From Sorex araneus (taxonomy: Eukaryota > Chordata > Mammalia > Eulipotyphla > Soricidae): DNA of 64,000 nucleotides. Of this stretch, positions 1 to 11,390 are shown in pieces (the first letter of the stretch is position 1; each line of letters begins with the position of its first letter). The notes beneath the pieces were generated by a model. It saw nothing but the letters and a program-made list of their open reading frames with translations. It did not search any database and had not been told where the DNA came from. Location of the stretch: assembly GCF_027595985.1 (NCBI RefSeq), contig NC_073303.1, positions 363,620,017 to 363,684,016 of the forward strand, in the 5' to 3' direction. The translations under genes and the position numbers were made by a program.

Positions 1-59
1 GACCATAGCAACTAGGCAAGACACAAACTCAAACCAAAAAAATGAATTAATACTACTCT

Positions 60-195
60 ATACAGTAGGTACTAGATACTCTCCCATTTTGTAGTTTCAG
101 AAAACTGAGGTACAGGGATCAGAGTTTCCAGTGCTGGGTTGGAATCCAAGCTGCCTGGCTCTGAGACGCAGGGCCTTAATGCTGTGCCTCTGTCT
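60..195 (-). repeat. MIR SINE fragment
   Basis: On the minus strand this follows the mammalian MIR layout. A tRNA-like part with a ggttggaatccaagctgcc core reads into a segment equivalent to the MIR 'ctcagtttcctcatctgtaaaatg' region (plus-strand cattttgtagtttcagaaaactgag). It is strongly diverged, as expected for a pre-placental element. Confidence 0.65.
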
Positions 196-200
196 ATCTG

Positions 201-822
201 GGCCTGGTGAGCTATTCTTTCACTAGTCCTGTTCCAGCTTTTAATCTTTGTTGGCATCCCCTGCTGCCTAGCGCATTCTTGGATGCCTCTCCTGCCTCAC
301 AGTGTTGTGTATTTAGGGAATTAAAAACAACTTATAGTAGTTTACCTCAAAATTAAAGTAATTATTAGATAGATCACTCTCCTTTAAAAAATGTTTTGTA
401 TCCAAATTTCAATAAAAATGACTTTTGGGTTATCAGTGGCTTTGGCAAATCCACGTTACATCCACGGGCCATTACCATCGATAATTGAGAAATCACACAC
501 ATGTTAATCAATCATTTTTCCTACCTCCCACCTCTCCTGCACAGTTCTAGATGTTGCAGAATTTAGAAACGGTGAAATTTCATCACCTTTTATTGTCCAA
601 AAGTTTTCATTGCAGGTGCAGAATTGGATGAACTTGGAAGCATAAACAGTAGAGGGAGAACAGGAATTATGCAGACAGAATTTCCATTGTCACAGTAACA
701 CTTTCTTCTACAGCAACATTTCCTTGTCCACTAAATGTATATGTTTCCAAGAGCTCAGAAAAATTAAGAATTAATTTTAAGAAAAAATTAAGAATTAATT
801 CTTAATTAATTAAAAATTAAGA
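201..822. other. unique AT-rich DNA, no gene seen
   Basis: I see no coding signature. The end (about 765-823) is a run of repeated taattctt/aagaatta words that is nearly palindromic, next to the SINE that follows. Confidence 0.5.
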
Positions 823-823
823 A

Positions 824-1000
824 TCAGAGAGCTAGTACAGGGATTGAGATACTTGCCTTGCATGTGGCCGACCCTGGTTTGCTTCCCATCACCTCATCTG
901 TTTCCCTGAGAACCACCAGGAGTGATACCCTGAGTACAGAGCCAGGTAACACCCAACAGCCCTCAACTCCCACCAACCAAAAAAAGAAAGAAATGTAAGA
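824..1000 (+). mobile_element. A-type SINE, diverged
   Basis: The head (gagctagtacagggattgag, cttgccttgcatgtggccgacc) and the body (ccctgagaaccaccaggagtg, agtacagagccagg) are recognisable with many substitutions. It ends in an A-rich run (aaaaaaagaaag). An older copy than the one at 1173. Confidence 0.75.
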
Positions 1001-1172
1001 AGACAATGGAGTGTCACGGACTATGCTTCCCCAATCGGTTTAAGATGAAAACTTTCCATTTGGAAACAATAGGAGAAAAAGTGCATTATTAATAATAATA
1101 ATAATAACTGGATTTAGATTTTGCCAACTGTGTATACTTAGACCAGGTATTTAAAAAAAAAATCTCTCTCCC

Positions 1173-1350
1173 AGGGCTGGAGCAATAGCATAGTGGGTAG
1201 GGTGTTTGCCTAGCACACGGCCGATCCGGGTTCGATTCCCAGCATCCCATATGGTCCCCCGAGTACTGCCAGGAGTAATTCCTGAGTGCATGAGCCAGGA
1301 GTAACCTCTGGGCATCACCGGGTGTGACTCAAAAAGCCAAATTAAAAAAA
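1173..1350 (+). mobile_element. A-type SINE, near full length, with TSD
   Basis: Starts agggctggagcaatagca. Contains a pol III A box (tagcatagtgg) and B box (gggttcgattcc), then the A-type body (cagcatcccatatggtcc) and an A tail. A 14-bp direct repeat aaaatctctctccc lies at 1159-1172 and 1351-1364, the target-site duplication of an L1-type insertion. Confidence 0.93.
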
Positions 1351-1364
1351 AAAATCTCTCTCCC

Positions 1365-2255
1365 TCAACTCTTTCCTCTATTATTTTTGGTGAGTTTATG
1401 CTATAGCCAGGGATTACAGTGAAATTTGCATTCCTTTTCTTGTGCATCTTGCATGCGTGCTTACCTGGGCTCTCACTCTTACTAGAGTCACACAAGTTGT
1501 GGTACTTGCCAGGAGCCCCCCAGTGTACATAGACATGTGCTTACTGAGAGTTGCACTCCCCAACTGCAGCAGGCACACATTATTTTTCATAGTCGTGGAT
1601 TTGACTGGGCTTGCATCCTGTCAAATTTGTTCCCTAGGGCCAAAGGCATCCTGCACTTCACTGATGAGAGAAGCAAAGGAAAATCTGCTTCAAAACAAAA
1701 TTGTGAAAAAGTTTTCATGGTGCTCACACACACCTTGTTGTGTTGTGGCTGGAAACTGCTTTCAGCATCAGGGATCACCTAGAGCAGAGCTTCCAAGGTC
1801 ATTCTCAGTACCTGTGGAACCTCAAGGATTTGAACTCACAAGCAAATACTTACACGGAAGGTGCCCTAAGCCCTGTGCTATCTTTCTGGGCCTCTGGACT
1901 AAGTTTTCTTAATGATAGCACTGCTGACTCTAAGTCACAAATAACTCTCTGGTTTGAGACTCTATCCTGGGCTTTGTAAGATAAAGTTCAGTAGCTACTT
2001 TGGTTTCTTCCCACTGAGTAAATTTCAGTCGCATCTCCTCCTCATTAGGATAACCAAAAATGTCTCCAGATATTACCAAATGTTTCCTGGAGAGCAAAAT
2101 GACTCTAATTGGAAATCGCTGCTTTAAACAAGCCTTTGGATTTCTTGAGAACACAATCTCTTCACCTATAATAAATGAGGATCATTTGCTTATTTAATGG
2201 AGATGTTGTAAGGAGCTAATATATTCACACAAACTTTGTTAATTATAAATTTTTA
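1365..2255. other. unique DNA, no gene seen
   Basis: A 156-codon plus-strand frame at 1442-1912 and several smaller frames overlap here. None shows a protein family I recognise, and frames on both strands overlap, so I read them as chance. Confidence 0.5.
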
Positions 2256-2418
2256 GGAACCAGAGCGATAGTATAGCAGGTAGGATGCTGGCCTCGCATG
2301 TGGCCAACGTGGGTTTGGTCCCTGGCACCACATACAGTCCTCCAAACCCCACCAGGACTGATCCCTGAATACAGAGCCACGAGTAATCCCTGCCAGGCGT
2401 GGCCCAAAAAGCAAGGAT
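2256..2418 (+). mobile_element. A-type SINE, diverged
   Basis: Head accagagcgatagtatagcagg and B-box region gtgggtttggtccctggcacc, followed by the A-type body (cctgaatacagagccacgag, gtggcccaaaaagcaagg). Confidence 0.8.
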
Positions 2419-2562
2419 AGAAAAATACAAATTGTTATTTAAGCTTTAAGTTAGGTGTTAAAATTCTTATTTATCTTTTCGGCCAGGCAGTTTTCGAAAA
2501 TGCTGTGCATGATCTAAAATGTATCAATTTCAGAACATATTTCTATGCTTATTTCTTCTTTT

Positions 2563-2760
2563 GAGGGGCTCTCAAATAATGCCCAAGGACCCTGAGGCAT
2601 GTTCCCAGTGATATATGGCCAGTTTCGACCTAAGGATGTGGTGTGTTCAAACTGGTGGTGCCACAGACCACCAGGGTCGGCCCTGGTAGTACGCAGGGGC
2701 CCCCAGTGATGACTAACTGGGGGCTCTGTGGTACCTGGGGCAGGCACATGCTGTCTACCC
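2563..2760 (-). repeat. possible old C-type SINE
   Basis: GC-richer than its surroundings, with phrases (ggggctctcaaataatgccc, ccctgaggcatgttcccagtg) resembling the C-type copy at 19820. The match is loose; it could be unrelated unique sequence. Confidence 0.3.
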
Positions 2761-2905
2761 CTTTATGAATAATTCTAAGAGGAACTATTAAAGTGGTTAG
2801 ATAGATAGGGAGGTTCTAGTGATTTACTCATCAACAAATTACTAATTAAGATGATTCTGTTTTCTTTCCTTTTCTCCCCACCCTCATTGTGGTGGTGACA
2901 GTTAT

Positions 2906-3117
2906 TTGCACTCTTGGTTGAGGAGGGCCTCTAAGGGGATTGCACATTAAGTCACAGTGCTTGGGCGCATTCGGTTGAGATGTGCCAGGAATCAGAGTCT
3001 TTTGTGATCAAGCAGCAATGCTGGATGGTCTTAGCACATGGAACAGGGCTGGAACTTATAGTCTTAAACCTGCCCAGGTGTGTGCTCTATGACTCAGCCA
3101 TGACCTGGGCCTCTAAT
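2906..3117 (-). repeat. possible old tRNA-derived SINE
   Basis: The minus strand begins ggcccaggtcatggctgag and continues gagcacacacctgggcagg, tttaagactataagttcc. That spacing resembles A- and B-box positions in a tRNA-derived SINE head. Heavily diverged. Confidence 0.35.
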
Positions 3118-3936
3118 TCATCTTCTAACCACAAACTTTCCACCTGCTATAGATGATCCATTTTTAAAAGATTTGGTATTCATTCTACAGTCAGCAGGTA
3201 TTTCCTTTAAAACAATACTCACATCCCCATGATCAGAGAAAACATCACAAACAGCAAATATCTGACTGTAAAAGTGAGTACATTATCCCTATTGGCAGAG
3301 ATAGAGATAGGAAATAATTCTGTGTAAGGAGAAAATTTCTCTCACTCCTGAGTGGGATACTTCCATAGTCCTGTGTAGGAGTTCAAAATGGCGGGATTGA
3401 AGTTCCTGTCATCTATATTAGGTCATTGAGGCTCTCTAGCAGACCCAAAGATTCCCAAAAGTAAACTAGTTAGGTGATTTTCTTGTATTTCTTAATATTG
3501 TATACAGAGTATAGATCCTTGCTTAAGATAAGCATTGAATGTGTCATTATCAAATGACTGGATGATTATTATTTCTCTAGCTCTTCACAACTATAGTTCT
3601 CCAAAAGGCTCTAAATACAAAGATTCTGCGTGTAAATATTGAGAAAAGAGTCTAATTCTGCCAACTCATCAGTCTGTTGTCAAATCCTTCCCTTTTCTGC
3701 TATGCTATTACCTTTACCCCAGAATTCTTGAAGAAATAGCTAGCTCTATTATGTGACTAAGTCACACACAGTGGGGAGCATTTTTGCAGGGGTGGGAGCA
3801 GTTTCCTTCCTTTCATTGTCTTCCTCTTTTTCCTTCCTCAGCATGAATAGGTTGCGCCTTGCTGGACATTTTGGCAGGGTAGAGCAGTGTTAGAAGGATA
3901 TACTGGAGGTCTGACTAGACCTGGTTCTAGTCCAGA
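3118..3936. other. unique DNA, no gene seen
   Basis: AT-rich sequence without coding or repeat structure that I recognise. Confidence 0.5.
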
Positions 3937-4612
3937 TTTGTTTATTTGTTTGTTTGTAATAAGTAGTCAAGTGTATTTGGCTCAGACCATGACTCCACAG
4001 GCCTTGATGGGAATTTATTCATTTTTTTCTCCATTCTTTCCAACCTTTTCCATAGCCGCATGAGCTGCTTTTTCTTGCTCTAATGTAACCTGGCCTTCTC
4101 CTTCCTCTTCTCTAGAATATCTGTCACTGCGCCTGGGGGTTCTAGCAATCTCATGAGCCGGACACCCTAGTTCAGCAAACTTCTTAGGTATGCTTCAGGC
4201 ACACTGCTTCTCTCTTTTTTCTTGTCTTACGCCGTTGGAATCCCATCTGATGCTTTGAGGTGGTCCAAGGAAGCTCAACCTCTCTTGGTCTTGTGGGGCA
4301 CTATGCATCCACTGTCTGTCAAAAGATATGATGGGTGCCTGGTAGAGGCTGGCATTCTTCCACTTCGGAAGGCCATGTACGCAACTTACTTATTCTTGTA
4401 GAAATTGCTAGAAATGTTGATGGCTTCACAGCATATGACCACCACCTTCTGGTCCAACAGTACCTGCTTGGCCATGATGGCTGCCAGGTGGCCAATGAGA
4501 TGGCCTGGGCTATCGAACACCATGCTGCCCCTCCACTGTTTGGGGGAGCCGCTTGGGCAGTCCAGGTTTTAAGAGCAGGACAGAGAGGATCTCTGCTTTC
4601 AGAGCAATAACT
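3937..4612 (-). pseudogene. RPL13A: processed pseudogene of ribosomal protein L13a
   Basis: The minus strand matches RPL13A coding sequence almost end to end without introns. The N-terminal third is clear (gccaagcaggtactgttgg, then codons for an [11 protein letters not shown]-like stretch). The middle (peptides near [10 protein letters not shown] and a GTHHIF-like region) and the C-terminal third (agaagaggaaggagaaggcc, cagctcatgcggcta) are also present, ending at a stop inside gtcatggtctgagcc. A degenerate A-rich tail (complement of 3937-3957) follows. The reading frame is broken many times and parts are deleted, so no L13a protein can be made. The parent protein is a 60S ribosomal subunit component. 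Absence of introns plus the A-rich end indicate L1-mediated retrocopying. The divergence indicates an old copy. I could not find clear target-site duplications. Confidence 0.85.
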
Positions 4613-4635
4613 CCACCCAGCCTCAGAAGAGGTTG

Positions 4636-4817
4636 TTTGTTTGTTTTGCTTTTTTGGGGTCATACCCGGCAAAGCATAAGAGTTACTCCTGGCTTTGCAC
4701 TAGAAATCACTCCTGATGATGCTCAGGGAACCATATGGGATGCTGGGAATTGAACCTGAACCCGTGTTGGCCGCGTGCAAGGCAAATGCCCTACCCGCTG
4801 TACTATTGCTCCAGCCC
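4636..4817 (-). mobile_element. A-type SINE
   Basis: Reverse complement of the A-type consensus: T-rich start, gggtcatacccggcaaagc, ggaaccatatgggatgctgg, B-box complement, ending ctattgctccagcccc. Inserted just beyond the 5' end of the RPL13A retrocopy. Confidence 0.92.
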
Positions 4818-5065
4818 CTGTTTGTTTTTTTAAAGCAAAGATTTGGGAGGGAGAACAAAATGGCACAGATATCTCAGGACAGAATCCCACTGGAAAGGAT
4901 TAAGGGAAATCCCAGCATGAGCCATAGCCAATGGCTGAAAACTCAATTCCTAAAATGGAGTAGTAGGGAGCACCATTGTATCACCTTGGGAAGTAGAGTG
5001 GGGTTCTAAGAGGGTTGATGGTCTTTATCATGGTTAATGGTCATCATCATCATCACAGCTCTCAT

Positions 5066-5285
5066 TCTAAAGTAGTTTCCCAAAGTGGGCAATAGTGCCT
5101 ACCAAGGGACTGCTGGACCCATCCAAGTCGGTGGTAGTAGCCTTTGTACAATCGTGGGGGATGTTTTCTGTGTGTTCACTTAAAGAAGATAAATCTCCGG
5201 GGATTAGGGGCACTGAGTAATATTTTTCCCCTGAAAAATGGGATAATAGGGCAAAGACATTTAAAAGCCTTGTTTTAGAGGTTGG
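5066..5285. repeat. possible ancient DNA-transposon relic (hAT-like)
   Basis: The segment from aagtagtttcccaaagtggg through gggcactgagtaatattttt to catttaaaagccttgtttta resembles old mammalian non-autonomous DNA transposons with 'gttcccaaa...' ends. No terminal repeats are intact, so this is a weak call. Confidence 0.3.
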
Positions 5286-5537
5286 GAAGATGACAATAAG
5301 GGACAGGCCAAGACTAAGGCTGAAAGTGTCCTATGCCCAAACACCCTGGCCTGTTAGGGAGAAGTAACTGCATCTTAGAATGAACTGAAAAGGATACAAT
5401 ATAAGGGTTCATTTTAGAGGCACTCTAGCCAGCAAAGAAATTTGGTTCATTAAGGGCATCATACAATTTTTGTTAATTGTGTTTGATAAAGCTAAAGGTT
5501 GGTTTGTTGTTTTGTTTTGTTTTTATTTTGTTTTGTA

Positions 5538-5712
5538 ATGGGGATGGAGCCCGGCAAGCTACCAAGAGTATCTTGCCCGCATGGCAGAGCCTGGCAAGCT
5601 CCCCGTGGTGTATTCAATATGCCAAAACAGTAACAAGTCTCACAATGGAGAAGTTACTGGTGCCCGCTTGAGCAAATCGATAAGCAATGGGATGACAGTG
5701 ACAGTGACAGTT
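5538..5712 (+). mobile_element. B-type SINE, 5'-truncated
   Basis: Starts inside the body (gagcccggcaagctaccaag), keeps tattcaatatgccaaaacag and the RTE-like tail ttactggtgcccgcttgagc, and ends in CAGTGA repeats (gacagtgacagtgacag). The tRNA head is missing, as expected for 5' truncation during reverse transcription. Confidence 0.88.
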
Positions 5713-5985
5713 GTTTTATAGTGGGGAAAAAATAAAGTCAATGCACTGATTAGAGTCTCTGTATGTAGAGTTACAAGGTAGATCAGTTCTTCAGACTGGG
5801 AAAATTCTTAGAGCACATGTTTTGGGAAAGGAGATCTCCAGAAGCAGATAATGGACATTTCTCTAAATTGGATATAGGGAGGTGAGGATTAAGAATTCGA
5901 AACATAAAATAGATGTATTCCAAGTTGGTAGAGCAGATCATACCAGTCACATAAGCACTTTCAGACACAAACACACAGTTTAACT

Positions 5986-6064
5986 GCATAGCACCACCTG
6001 AGGAGGTAGGTAAAATTGCTCCTATTTTACAGAGATTACAGAGATAAGTAGCGGTCACACTTAA
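5986..6064 (-). repeat. possible MIR fragment
   Basis: ggtaaaattgctcctatttt followed by acagagattacagag resembles the 'attatccccattttacagatgagg' part of MIR. Short and diverged. Confidence 0.35.
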
Positions 6065-6077
6065 AACTGAGGTTTTC

Positions 6078-6266
6078 GGGGCTGGAGTGATAGCACAGCA
6101 GGTAGGGCATTTGCCTTGCACGCGGGAGACCCAGGTTCTATTCCCAGCATCCCATATGGTTCCCTGAGCACCGCCAGGAGTAATTCCTGAGTGCAGAGCC
6201 AGGAGTAACCCCTGTGCATTGCCAGGTGTGACCCCAAAAGCAAAAAAAAACCAAAAAAAAAGAACC
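6078..6266 (+). mobile_element. A-type SINE, full length, with TSD
   Basis: ggggctggagtgatagcaca head, B box ggttctattcc, intact body, and the tail gtgaccccaaaagcaaaaa extended by a second A run. A 13-bp TSD aactgaggttttc lies at 6065-6077 and 6267-6279. The right copy overlaps the TSD of the next insertion. Confidence 0.93.
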
Positions 6267-6286
6267 AACTGAGGTTTTCTTCTTTA

Positions 6287-6893
6287 TTTTTATTTTTTTT
6301 TAATTGGGAAAGAGAGCTTAGATTTATTTATTTTATTTTACTTTTTTTTCATGTTTCTTAATTTTTATTTTTTTAAAAATTTTATCACCATGTGGAAAGT
6401 TACAGAGTTCTCAGGTTTATGTCTCAGTTATACCGTATTCAAACACCATCCCTTCACCAGTGCCCATATTCCACCACCAAAATCCCCGGTATACCCCCCG
6501 CCCCCCACCCCAACTGTATAACTGATGAACCTCACTTTATTTTCTCTTCACCTTGATTACGTTCCATATTTCAACCCAAAACTCACTATTGTTGTGGGAG
6601 TTATATCCCCAAACAAGATAACCCTAATAAGGAGGCATTTGATAATTAGTTTTCCATTCAAAGATTGTATGTTTTCAGGTTTTAGAAAAGGTCGCACGGC
6701 CGCTTTAGCAGCCGCGGCTCGGATCTGTCCCAGTCCCGAATCCTGGAGCCGTGTTAGTTGCTGCTCAGTGTCGCCAGGGTTCCATCTGGAGAAGGTGTGC
6801 TGGCGGCACCTCCTCCCTCCCGGCCCCCCAGTGTTGCTGGCCCCAATTCGGGTCCGGAGCATTGTCCGGGCCGCGTTGCTCACCAGAATGCCT
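6287..6893 (-). mobile_element. L1-tailed composite retroposon, CpG-rich head
   Basis: 607 bp flanked by an 18-bp TSD ctgaggttttcttcttta at 6269-6286 and 6894-6911. In sense (minus) order it has a GC-rich head of about 210 bp starting aggcattctggtgagcaacg, then a GC inverted repeat (gcggctgctaaagcggcc). An L1 3' UTR-like module follows (gttgaaatatggaacgtaatc, gtggaatatgggcactggtg, aactctgtaactttccacat) with an A-rich tail. It has no coding capacity. The tail module matches the 3' end of the shrew L1 copies at 45 and 51 kb, so L1 probably mobilised it. The same head recurs at 14349-14911. Confidence 0.85.
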
Positions 6894-6946
6894 CTGAGGT
6901 TTTCTTCTTTACACTTGTGTTTTGTGTTTGTTATGCTGCCTTTAAG

Positions 6947-7112
6947 TTGAGGGGTTCTCAAAAACAAGTTTCATTAACGTCACCAAGGACTTTATTAGAA
7001 ATACGAGTCCTTGGGCATTATCCTATCTTCTGATCAGAAACTGCATTGGGGCCAAGTAATCAGGTAGAAATCCTGATGATTCTGAAGAACGCCCATTGGA
7101 GAACCTCATTCT
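6947..7112 (+). repeat. MER5A-like hAT-Charlie relic
   Basis: The order ggttctcaaaa, cattaacgtcacc, tttattagaaatacgag, tgatcagaaactgcattggg, aaatcctgatgattctg and ggagaacctc follows the MER5A layout, including the inverted ends (ggttctca / gagaacc). Confidence 0.55.
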
Positions 7113-7918
7113 AGGGAAGAGATTATGCTTCTGTCAATTAGGTCATCCAAGTTCTAATCCCTAATACAGTGTGATATTCAATCTCAACTCCCCCTCATTG
7201 ACATCAGAATGAACAGGCTTTTGATTTATACCTGTCCACCCAAGGAGGTGAGGAAAAGTAAGAGTAGATCTGCAGTTTCCCTCCTTTCTCTTCACACGTG
7301 GTATCAAGGCATTTGGAAACACTTCAATTTTATCCCTGTATGTTTGAGAGTATGACAGTTATGATTACTCTGTAATCCAGGTCTGTGGAAATTGAGATTA
7401 TTTTTCCTCTAGTTTGAACCTAGTTCATAACCCAGATCTATGAGGAAAAAGCTATAGTCTCAAAGGCATAATTTTAACTGATCTTTCTTTCAATGTGTCA
7501 TTATTTTATCTGGACACAGACTAGATATGTGAAATTTATTGTATCGTTTCATAAATCAGCAATATTTCCATCTGTAGAATAATTTTTATGACCCTGAAGT
7601 TTGGAGAATAAAGATCTGAGAGGATTTTGTAAATATTTAATTCTAAATTATAAGTAGTGACATCTATAAATTTAACAGGGTAAATATTTTCTTAGAAAAA
7701 AATATATAGAATTAACCAATAATCCAGACTTTATTTGATTAAAATAATATTTGTTTATTCTTGTTCTTTTGAAAAAGCTATGGAAATATCAGATACTATT
7801 TATCTATCATAACAACTATCTTATATCAATTATGTTACCTATTATAACAATTATGTTAAATTGATTCATATAATAATAGTGTTTACATATAATCCTATCG
7901 CTGTGAAGTACTACCTAA
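7113..7918. other. unique AT-rich DNA, no gene seen
   Basis: Very AT-rich, especially 7500-7900, with no coding or repeat signature that I recognise. Confidence 0.5.
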
Positions 7919-7929
7919 CTTACTTTTCA

Positions 7930-8161
7930 CTGTCACTGTCATCCCGTTGCTCATCGATTTGCTCCAGTGGGCACCAGTAACGTCTCTATTGTGAGACTTG
8001 TTGTTACTGTTTTGGCATATCACGGGGAGCTTGCCAGGCTCTGCCATGCGGGCGAGATACTCTCGGTAGCTTGCCGGGCTCTCCGAGAGGGGCGGAGGAA
8101 TCGAACACAGGTCTGCCACGTGCAAGGCAAACGCCCTACCCGCTGTGCTATCGCTCCAGCC
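7930..8161 (-). mobile_element. B-type SINE, full length, with TSD
   Basis: The minus strand reads tRNA head (gggctggagcgatagcac), B box, body with gagtatctcgcccgcatgg and gcctggcaagctccccgtg, and RTE-like tail (ttactggtgcccactgg). It ends in atgacagtgacagtg. The 11-bp TSD cttacttttca lies at 7919-7929 and 8162-8172. Confidence 0.93.
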
Positions 8162-8611
8162 CTTACTTTTCAGATATCAAAATATAATAAATCGAATAAT
8201 TATTATTCTCTCTAGAAAAACTGGTGGGGTCTGGTCTGCATGTCTCAGAGGGAAGTGCAAATGACAACAGTGAGTAACATTGGTGCCATATGCTCAGCAC
8301 CGTCTCTTGCACCATAGGTACAATGGGCCGAGGCGAGAAGATTTCTGCCAAATCTATTCATTTCTGGGAAAGGTAATAAATTTTAAATCAATATTATATT
8401 CATTTTCCAGCGATTATTTTTCTTCAAAAAGAAAGTTACAGGCAAACCAGAATCTGTTCTCATTTTCCTGAGAGAGCTGAAAACTAATAGAAATATTTTT
8501 GACTGACAATCTGACAGATTCTCTGATCTATATGTGTTGTTCTTGAAGATCAGCAGATCAAATGACAGATTTAGTTTTTAGTGCAGAATTTTCAGTTAAA
8601 ATTCTCAAAAA

Positions 8612-8775
8612 AGGGCCAAAGGTAGTGTAAAAAGATCAAGGCATTTGCCTTGCATGTGACTGACCCGTTTGATCCCCAGCATTGCGCATGCTCCTCAGAT
8701 CATCTGCAGGAACGGTACATGGGCAGAGGCAGGAGTCAGCCCTGAACACCATCGGATTTGACCAGATACTCCTCC
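8612..8775 (+). mobile_element. A-type SINE, diverged
   Basis: gggccaaaggtagtgtaaaa, catttgccttgcatgtgac and cgtttgatccccagcattg mark head and B box. The body is eroded and the tail barely A-rich. Confidence 0.7.
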
Positions 8776-10780
8776 AAATTTCCAACAAATAATAAAGAAA
8801 ATGGATTCGTTGAAGTAAAATTTCTCTTACTTCAACTAAAAGAAAACATGTAATTCAAATGTTGATTTCTCCATTTTCCGAATCAGGTGGGTTCAAAAGA
8901 TGCTTTAGTTTAGCTAATTAGTCTAAAAGAATCAACTGGACAAGTTCAGAAAATGCTATTTCCCTATAGATTAAAGGAAGATTATGGAATTACTACTTTG
9001 ATCCTCAGTCTGCCAAAGATTTTTATATGCCATTGTTCATAAATCCTATGTTCTGTTGTGTAAGAGTGGAGCTAGACCATCCTAAAATCTCAACACCAAA
9101 CTGATAATGAAAAATTTGTCACTGATACAAAATGCTATCATCTTATTAATAATGATCACAAGGATTTGTGAATTCAATTTGAGCAGTGAAATCAAAGAAA
9201 GAACTGCCAAGATTATTTTGATATGGGTTAACATCAACCCAGAATATATAATATCATATTCCAAAGCGTGGGCTGTGTATATAACTTCAGTTATATTTTC
9301 ACTAGACAAATACTATTTCCCTGGCCAGCTTTTCATTCAAGTGGTGATTCCCAACACCTGTGAACAAATGTGCTTAGCCCTGCTAACACTGATAAAAAAC
9401 TACAAATCTGTCTCCTTCACTGTTGATCTACAAATGAAAGCAGAGTGCCACGCACTCCATCTCACTGCACCCTTAATGGAAAATCAGCAGGGCTCTTAGC
9501 AAAATTTCCTAGTCCACAAAAAGATAGTATTAATTCCAACACTTTAGAAAAATGCTCCAAATCCACCTTCTTCTCCTTGATAACATTATAGAACTTGTTG
9601 ATAAACTGATATTTTGAGGCATTTCAGCTTATGGCTTCCTAGGAATGTAATTTATTAAACAGTCACGTTAAATCATTTTCCACATAAGCCTAAAACTCAT
9701 CAACCATCTTAAACTCTCACTCGCAGTCATTTTAAAGATTTACAATGCAAAGAGAAAATTAGACCCATCTAGCATCTTGCCACCATGTTTTCACAATAGA
9801 GGGTTTTAGTTATCACAGGTAGAAACGCCACCCCCGAAACAGATGGCCTTTAAGGATGCTTTAGAAGAATGTTGAGCTAAATATTTCTTTCCTTTCTCAT
9901 TAGTTCTGTTTGAGCTATTTAAGAGTAAAAGTGATGAGTGAGAAACACATTTTTTTGTCCTACAAAATTTTGCCTTGTGACCTGTCTCAAGATGTGCATA
10001 TTTATAGAATAAATTAGAGAAAAGAAAGCATTTCTCCTGGCTGTAGAAATAATGACAGCTAGATAACATCTTGCCTTCAAGGCGGGTATCATTTAAGGCC
10101 TAGCCTGTTTGATTTATACTAGAATAAGCCTTCAATACTAGTGAAGCTTGGGAGAAAGAGGGTTTAGGAACCTCAGTTATCAATGCATATGAATGTCAGC
10201 TACTAAATTACAAATCTTGGGAGAGTGTGTGCTATGTATGAACTAAATATGCCAGTGGTCTGTCTTGTGTTCTGAGTTGTAACCAGTGACTCTAAAATGT
10301 AAACACAATATTGAAAAGAAATTCAAGTTCAGAGGTATCTGGAGGCAAGATGGAAGTCCTTGGGGCAAATGTCTAGAAGGGTTATTCACCAAAACAAAAC
10401 AAGCCATACAATACCTGTTTTAGCCTACCCGAAGAAATCTAATCAGGACTTTTGCTTTTGTGACAGATTGTAACAGTGAAGATATTCAGCTTTATATAAT
10501 TTTGTCTTAAGAAGGGTTTTATAGAAATAACTCCACTTTGGGATAGGAAGGGAAACTCAGACTGTGAAAGGCCATTGCTGGGTACCTGGTTCCAGAGAAG
10601 CTCTCTGCAAGAGACTATTAAAGGCCTTGAGGGAAGGGAAGGGAGGTTTACAGCCTGAACTGAATGGATGTTGGCCTTGTATGTAGCTCGTGAGTGCTAC
10701 AGAGGAATGGCACAGCTTCGAAAGCAAGAGCTATCATAGAATTACCGAGAGAGTCTGAATTTTCAGTCACAGATAAGGCA
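8776..10780. other. unique DNA, no gene seen
   Basis: Two kilobases without young repeats. A 130-codon plus-strand frame at 9107-9499 has no recognisable domain and an AT-driven composition. I treat it as chance. Confidence 0.5.
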
Positions 10781-10781
10781 G

Positions 10782-10956
10782 GAGTAGCACTGTTGTCCCG
10801 TTGTTCATCAATTTGCTTGAAGGGGCACCAGTAACGTCTCCATTGTGAGACTTGTTGTTACAGTTTTGGACATATCGAATATGCCACGGGTAGCTTGCCA
10901 GGCTCTGCCGTGCGGGCGGGATACTCTCAGTAGCTTGCCGGGCTCTCCGAGAGGGA
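10782..10956 (-). mobile_element. B-type SINE, 5'-truncated
   Basis: Plus strand starts agtagcactgttgtcccgtt and contains ggcaccagtaacgtctccat, atgccacgggtagcttgcc and gggctctccgagagggaagg. The tRNA head is absent. The tail is the GTAGCACTG subtype. Confidence 0.88.
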
Positions 10957-11009
10957 AGGCAAAATTAGGATCCACAAATACAAACTAGCTCTAAAGACAT
11001 AATTTACAT

Positions 11010-11390
11010 ATGATCTTGACTCACTCTTACTGTTTCAGTCACTCTGGCACTAGCTTCTTTGCTTTCCCACCAGCCATGAGGCATCTCTCCACCCCAGGAA
11101 CCTGTTGCTTATTCTGTGTTTGGAACCCATTCCCTCAGGTATCTGCAGGCTCACTCTCTCACCTCCAAAAGGCCTTTGCCCTTGTGTCCTTTTCAAGGGA
11201 AGGCTCCAGAGTCACCTTATTTGGTATTACCCACCTCTCTTTGCCTTTTCTTGTAGCACTAATCACTGTCTGTCATATTATATGCTTTGTTTCTTTATTT
11301 CTTTATTCCTTTAAGTTTTCCTTGCCCAAATATAAGCTCCACTATGGCAGGGCTTTTGTCTCTTAACCTACTAGCCTACAGCAGGTGGAA
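11010..11390 (+). repeat. L2 LINE 3' portion
   Basis: The plus strand follows the L2 3' region. It has a 'tggaa-ccattcc' segment, tcacctccaaaaggccttt-gccc, agcactaatcactgtctgtc, and aatataagctccactatggc followed by agggcttttgtctct. A 118-codon frame at 11010-11366 is the decayed L2 translation, not a host gene. Confidence 0.7.

Noticed and set aside
1173-1240. tRNA gene, from perfect-looking A and B boxes
   Set aside because: The boxes belong to the SINE head; the sequence does not fold into a full cloverleaf and is repeated dozens of times.
3937-4612. Functional RPL13A or a host exon
   Set aside because: Intronless, many frameshifts and stops, A-rich end: a processed pseudogene.
6525-6967. 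Overlapping 141- and 136-codon frames on opposite strands
   Set aside because: Both cover the GC-rich head of an L1-tailed composite; GC-rich DNA has few stops.
9107-9499. A 130-codon plus-strand frame in unique DNA
   Set aside because: No recognisable domain, AT-driven composition, and no splice or promoter context; most likely chance.
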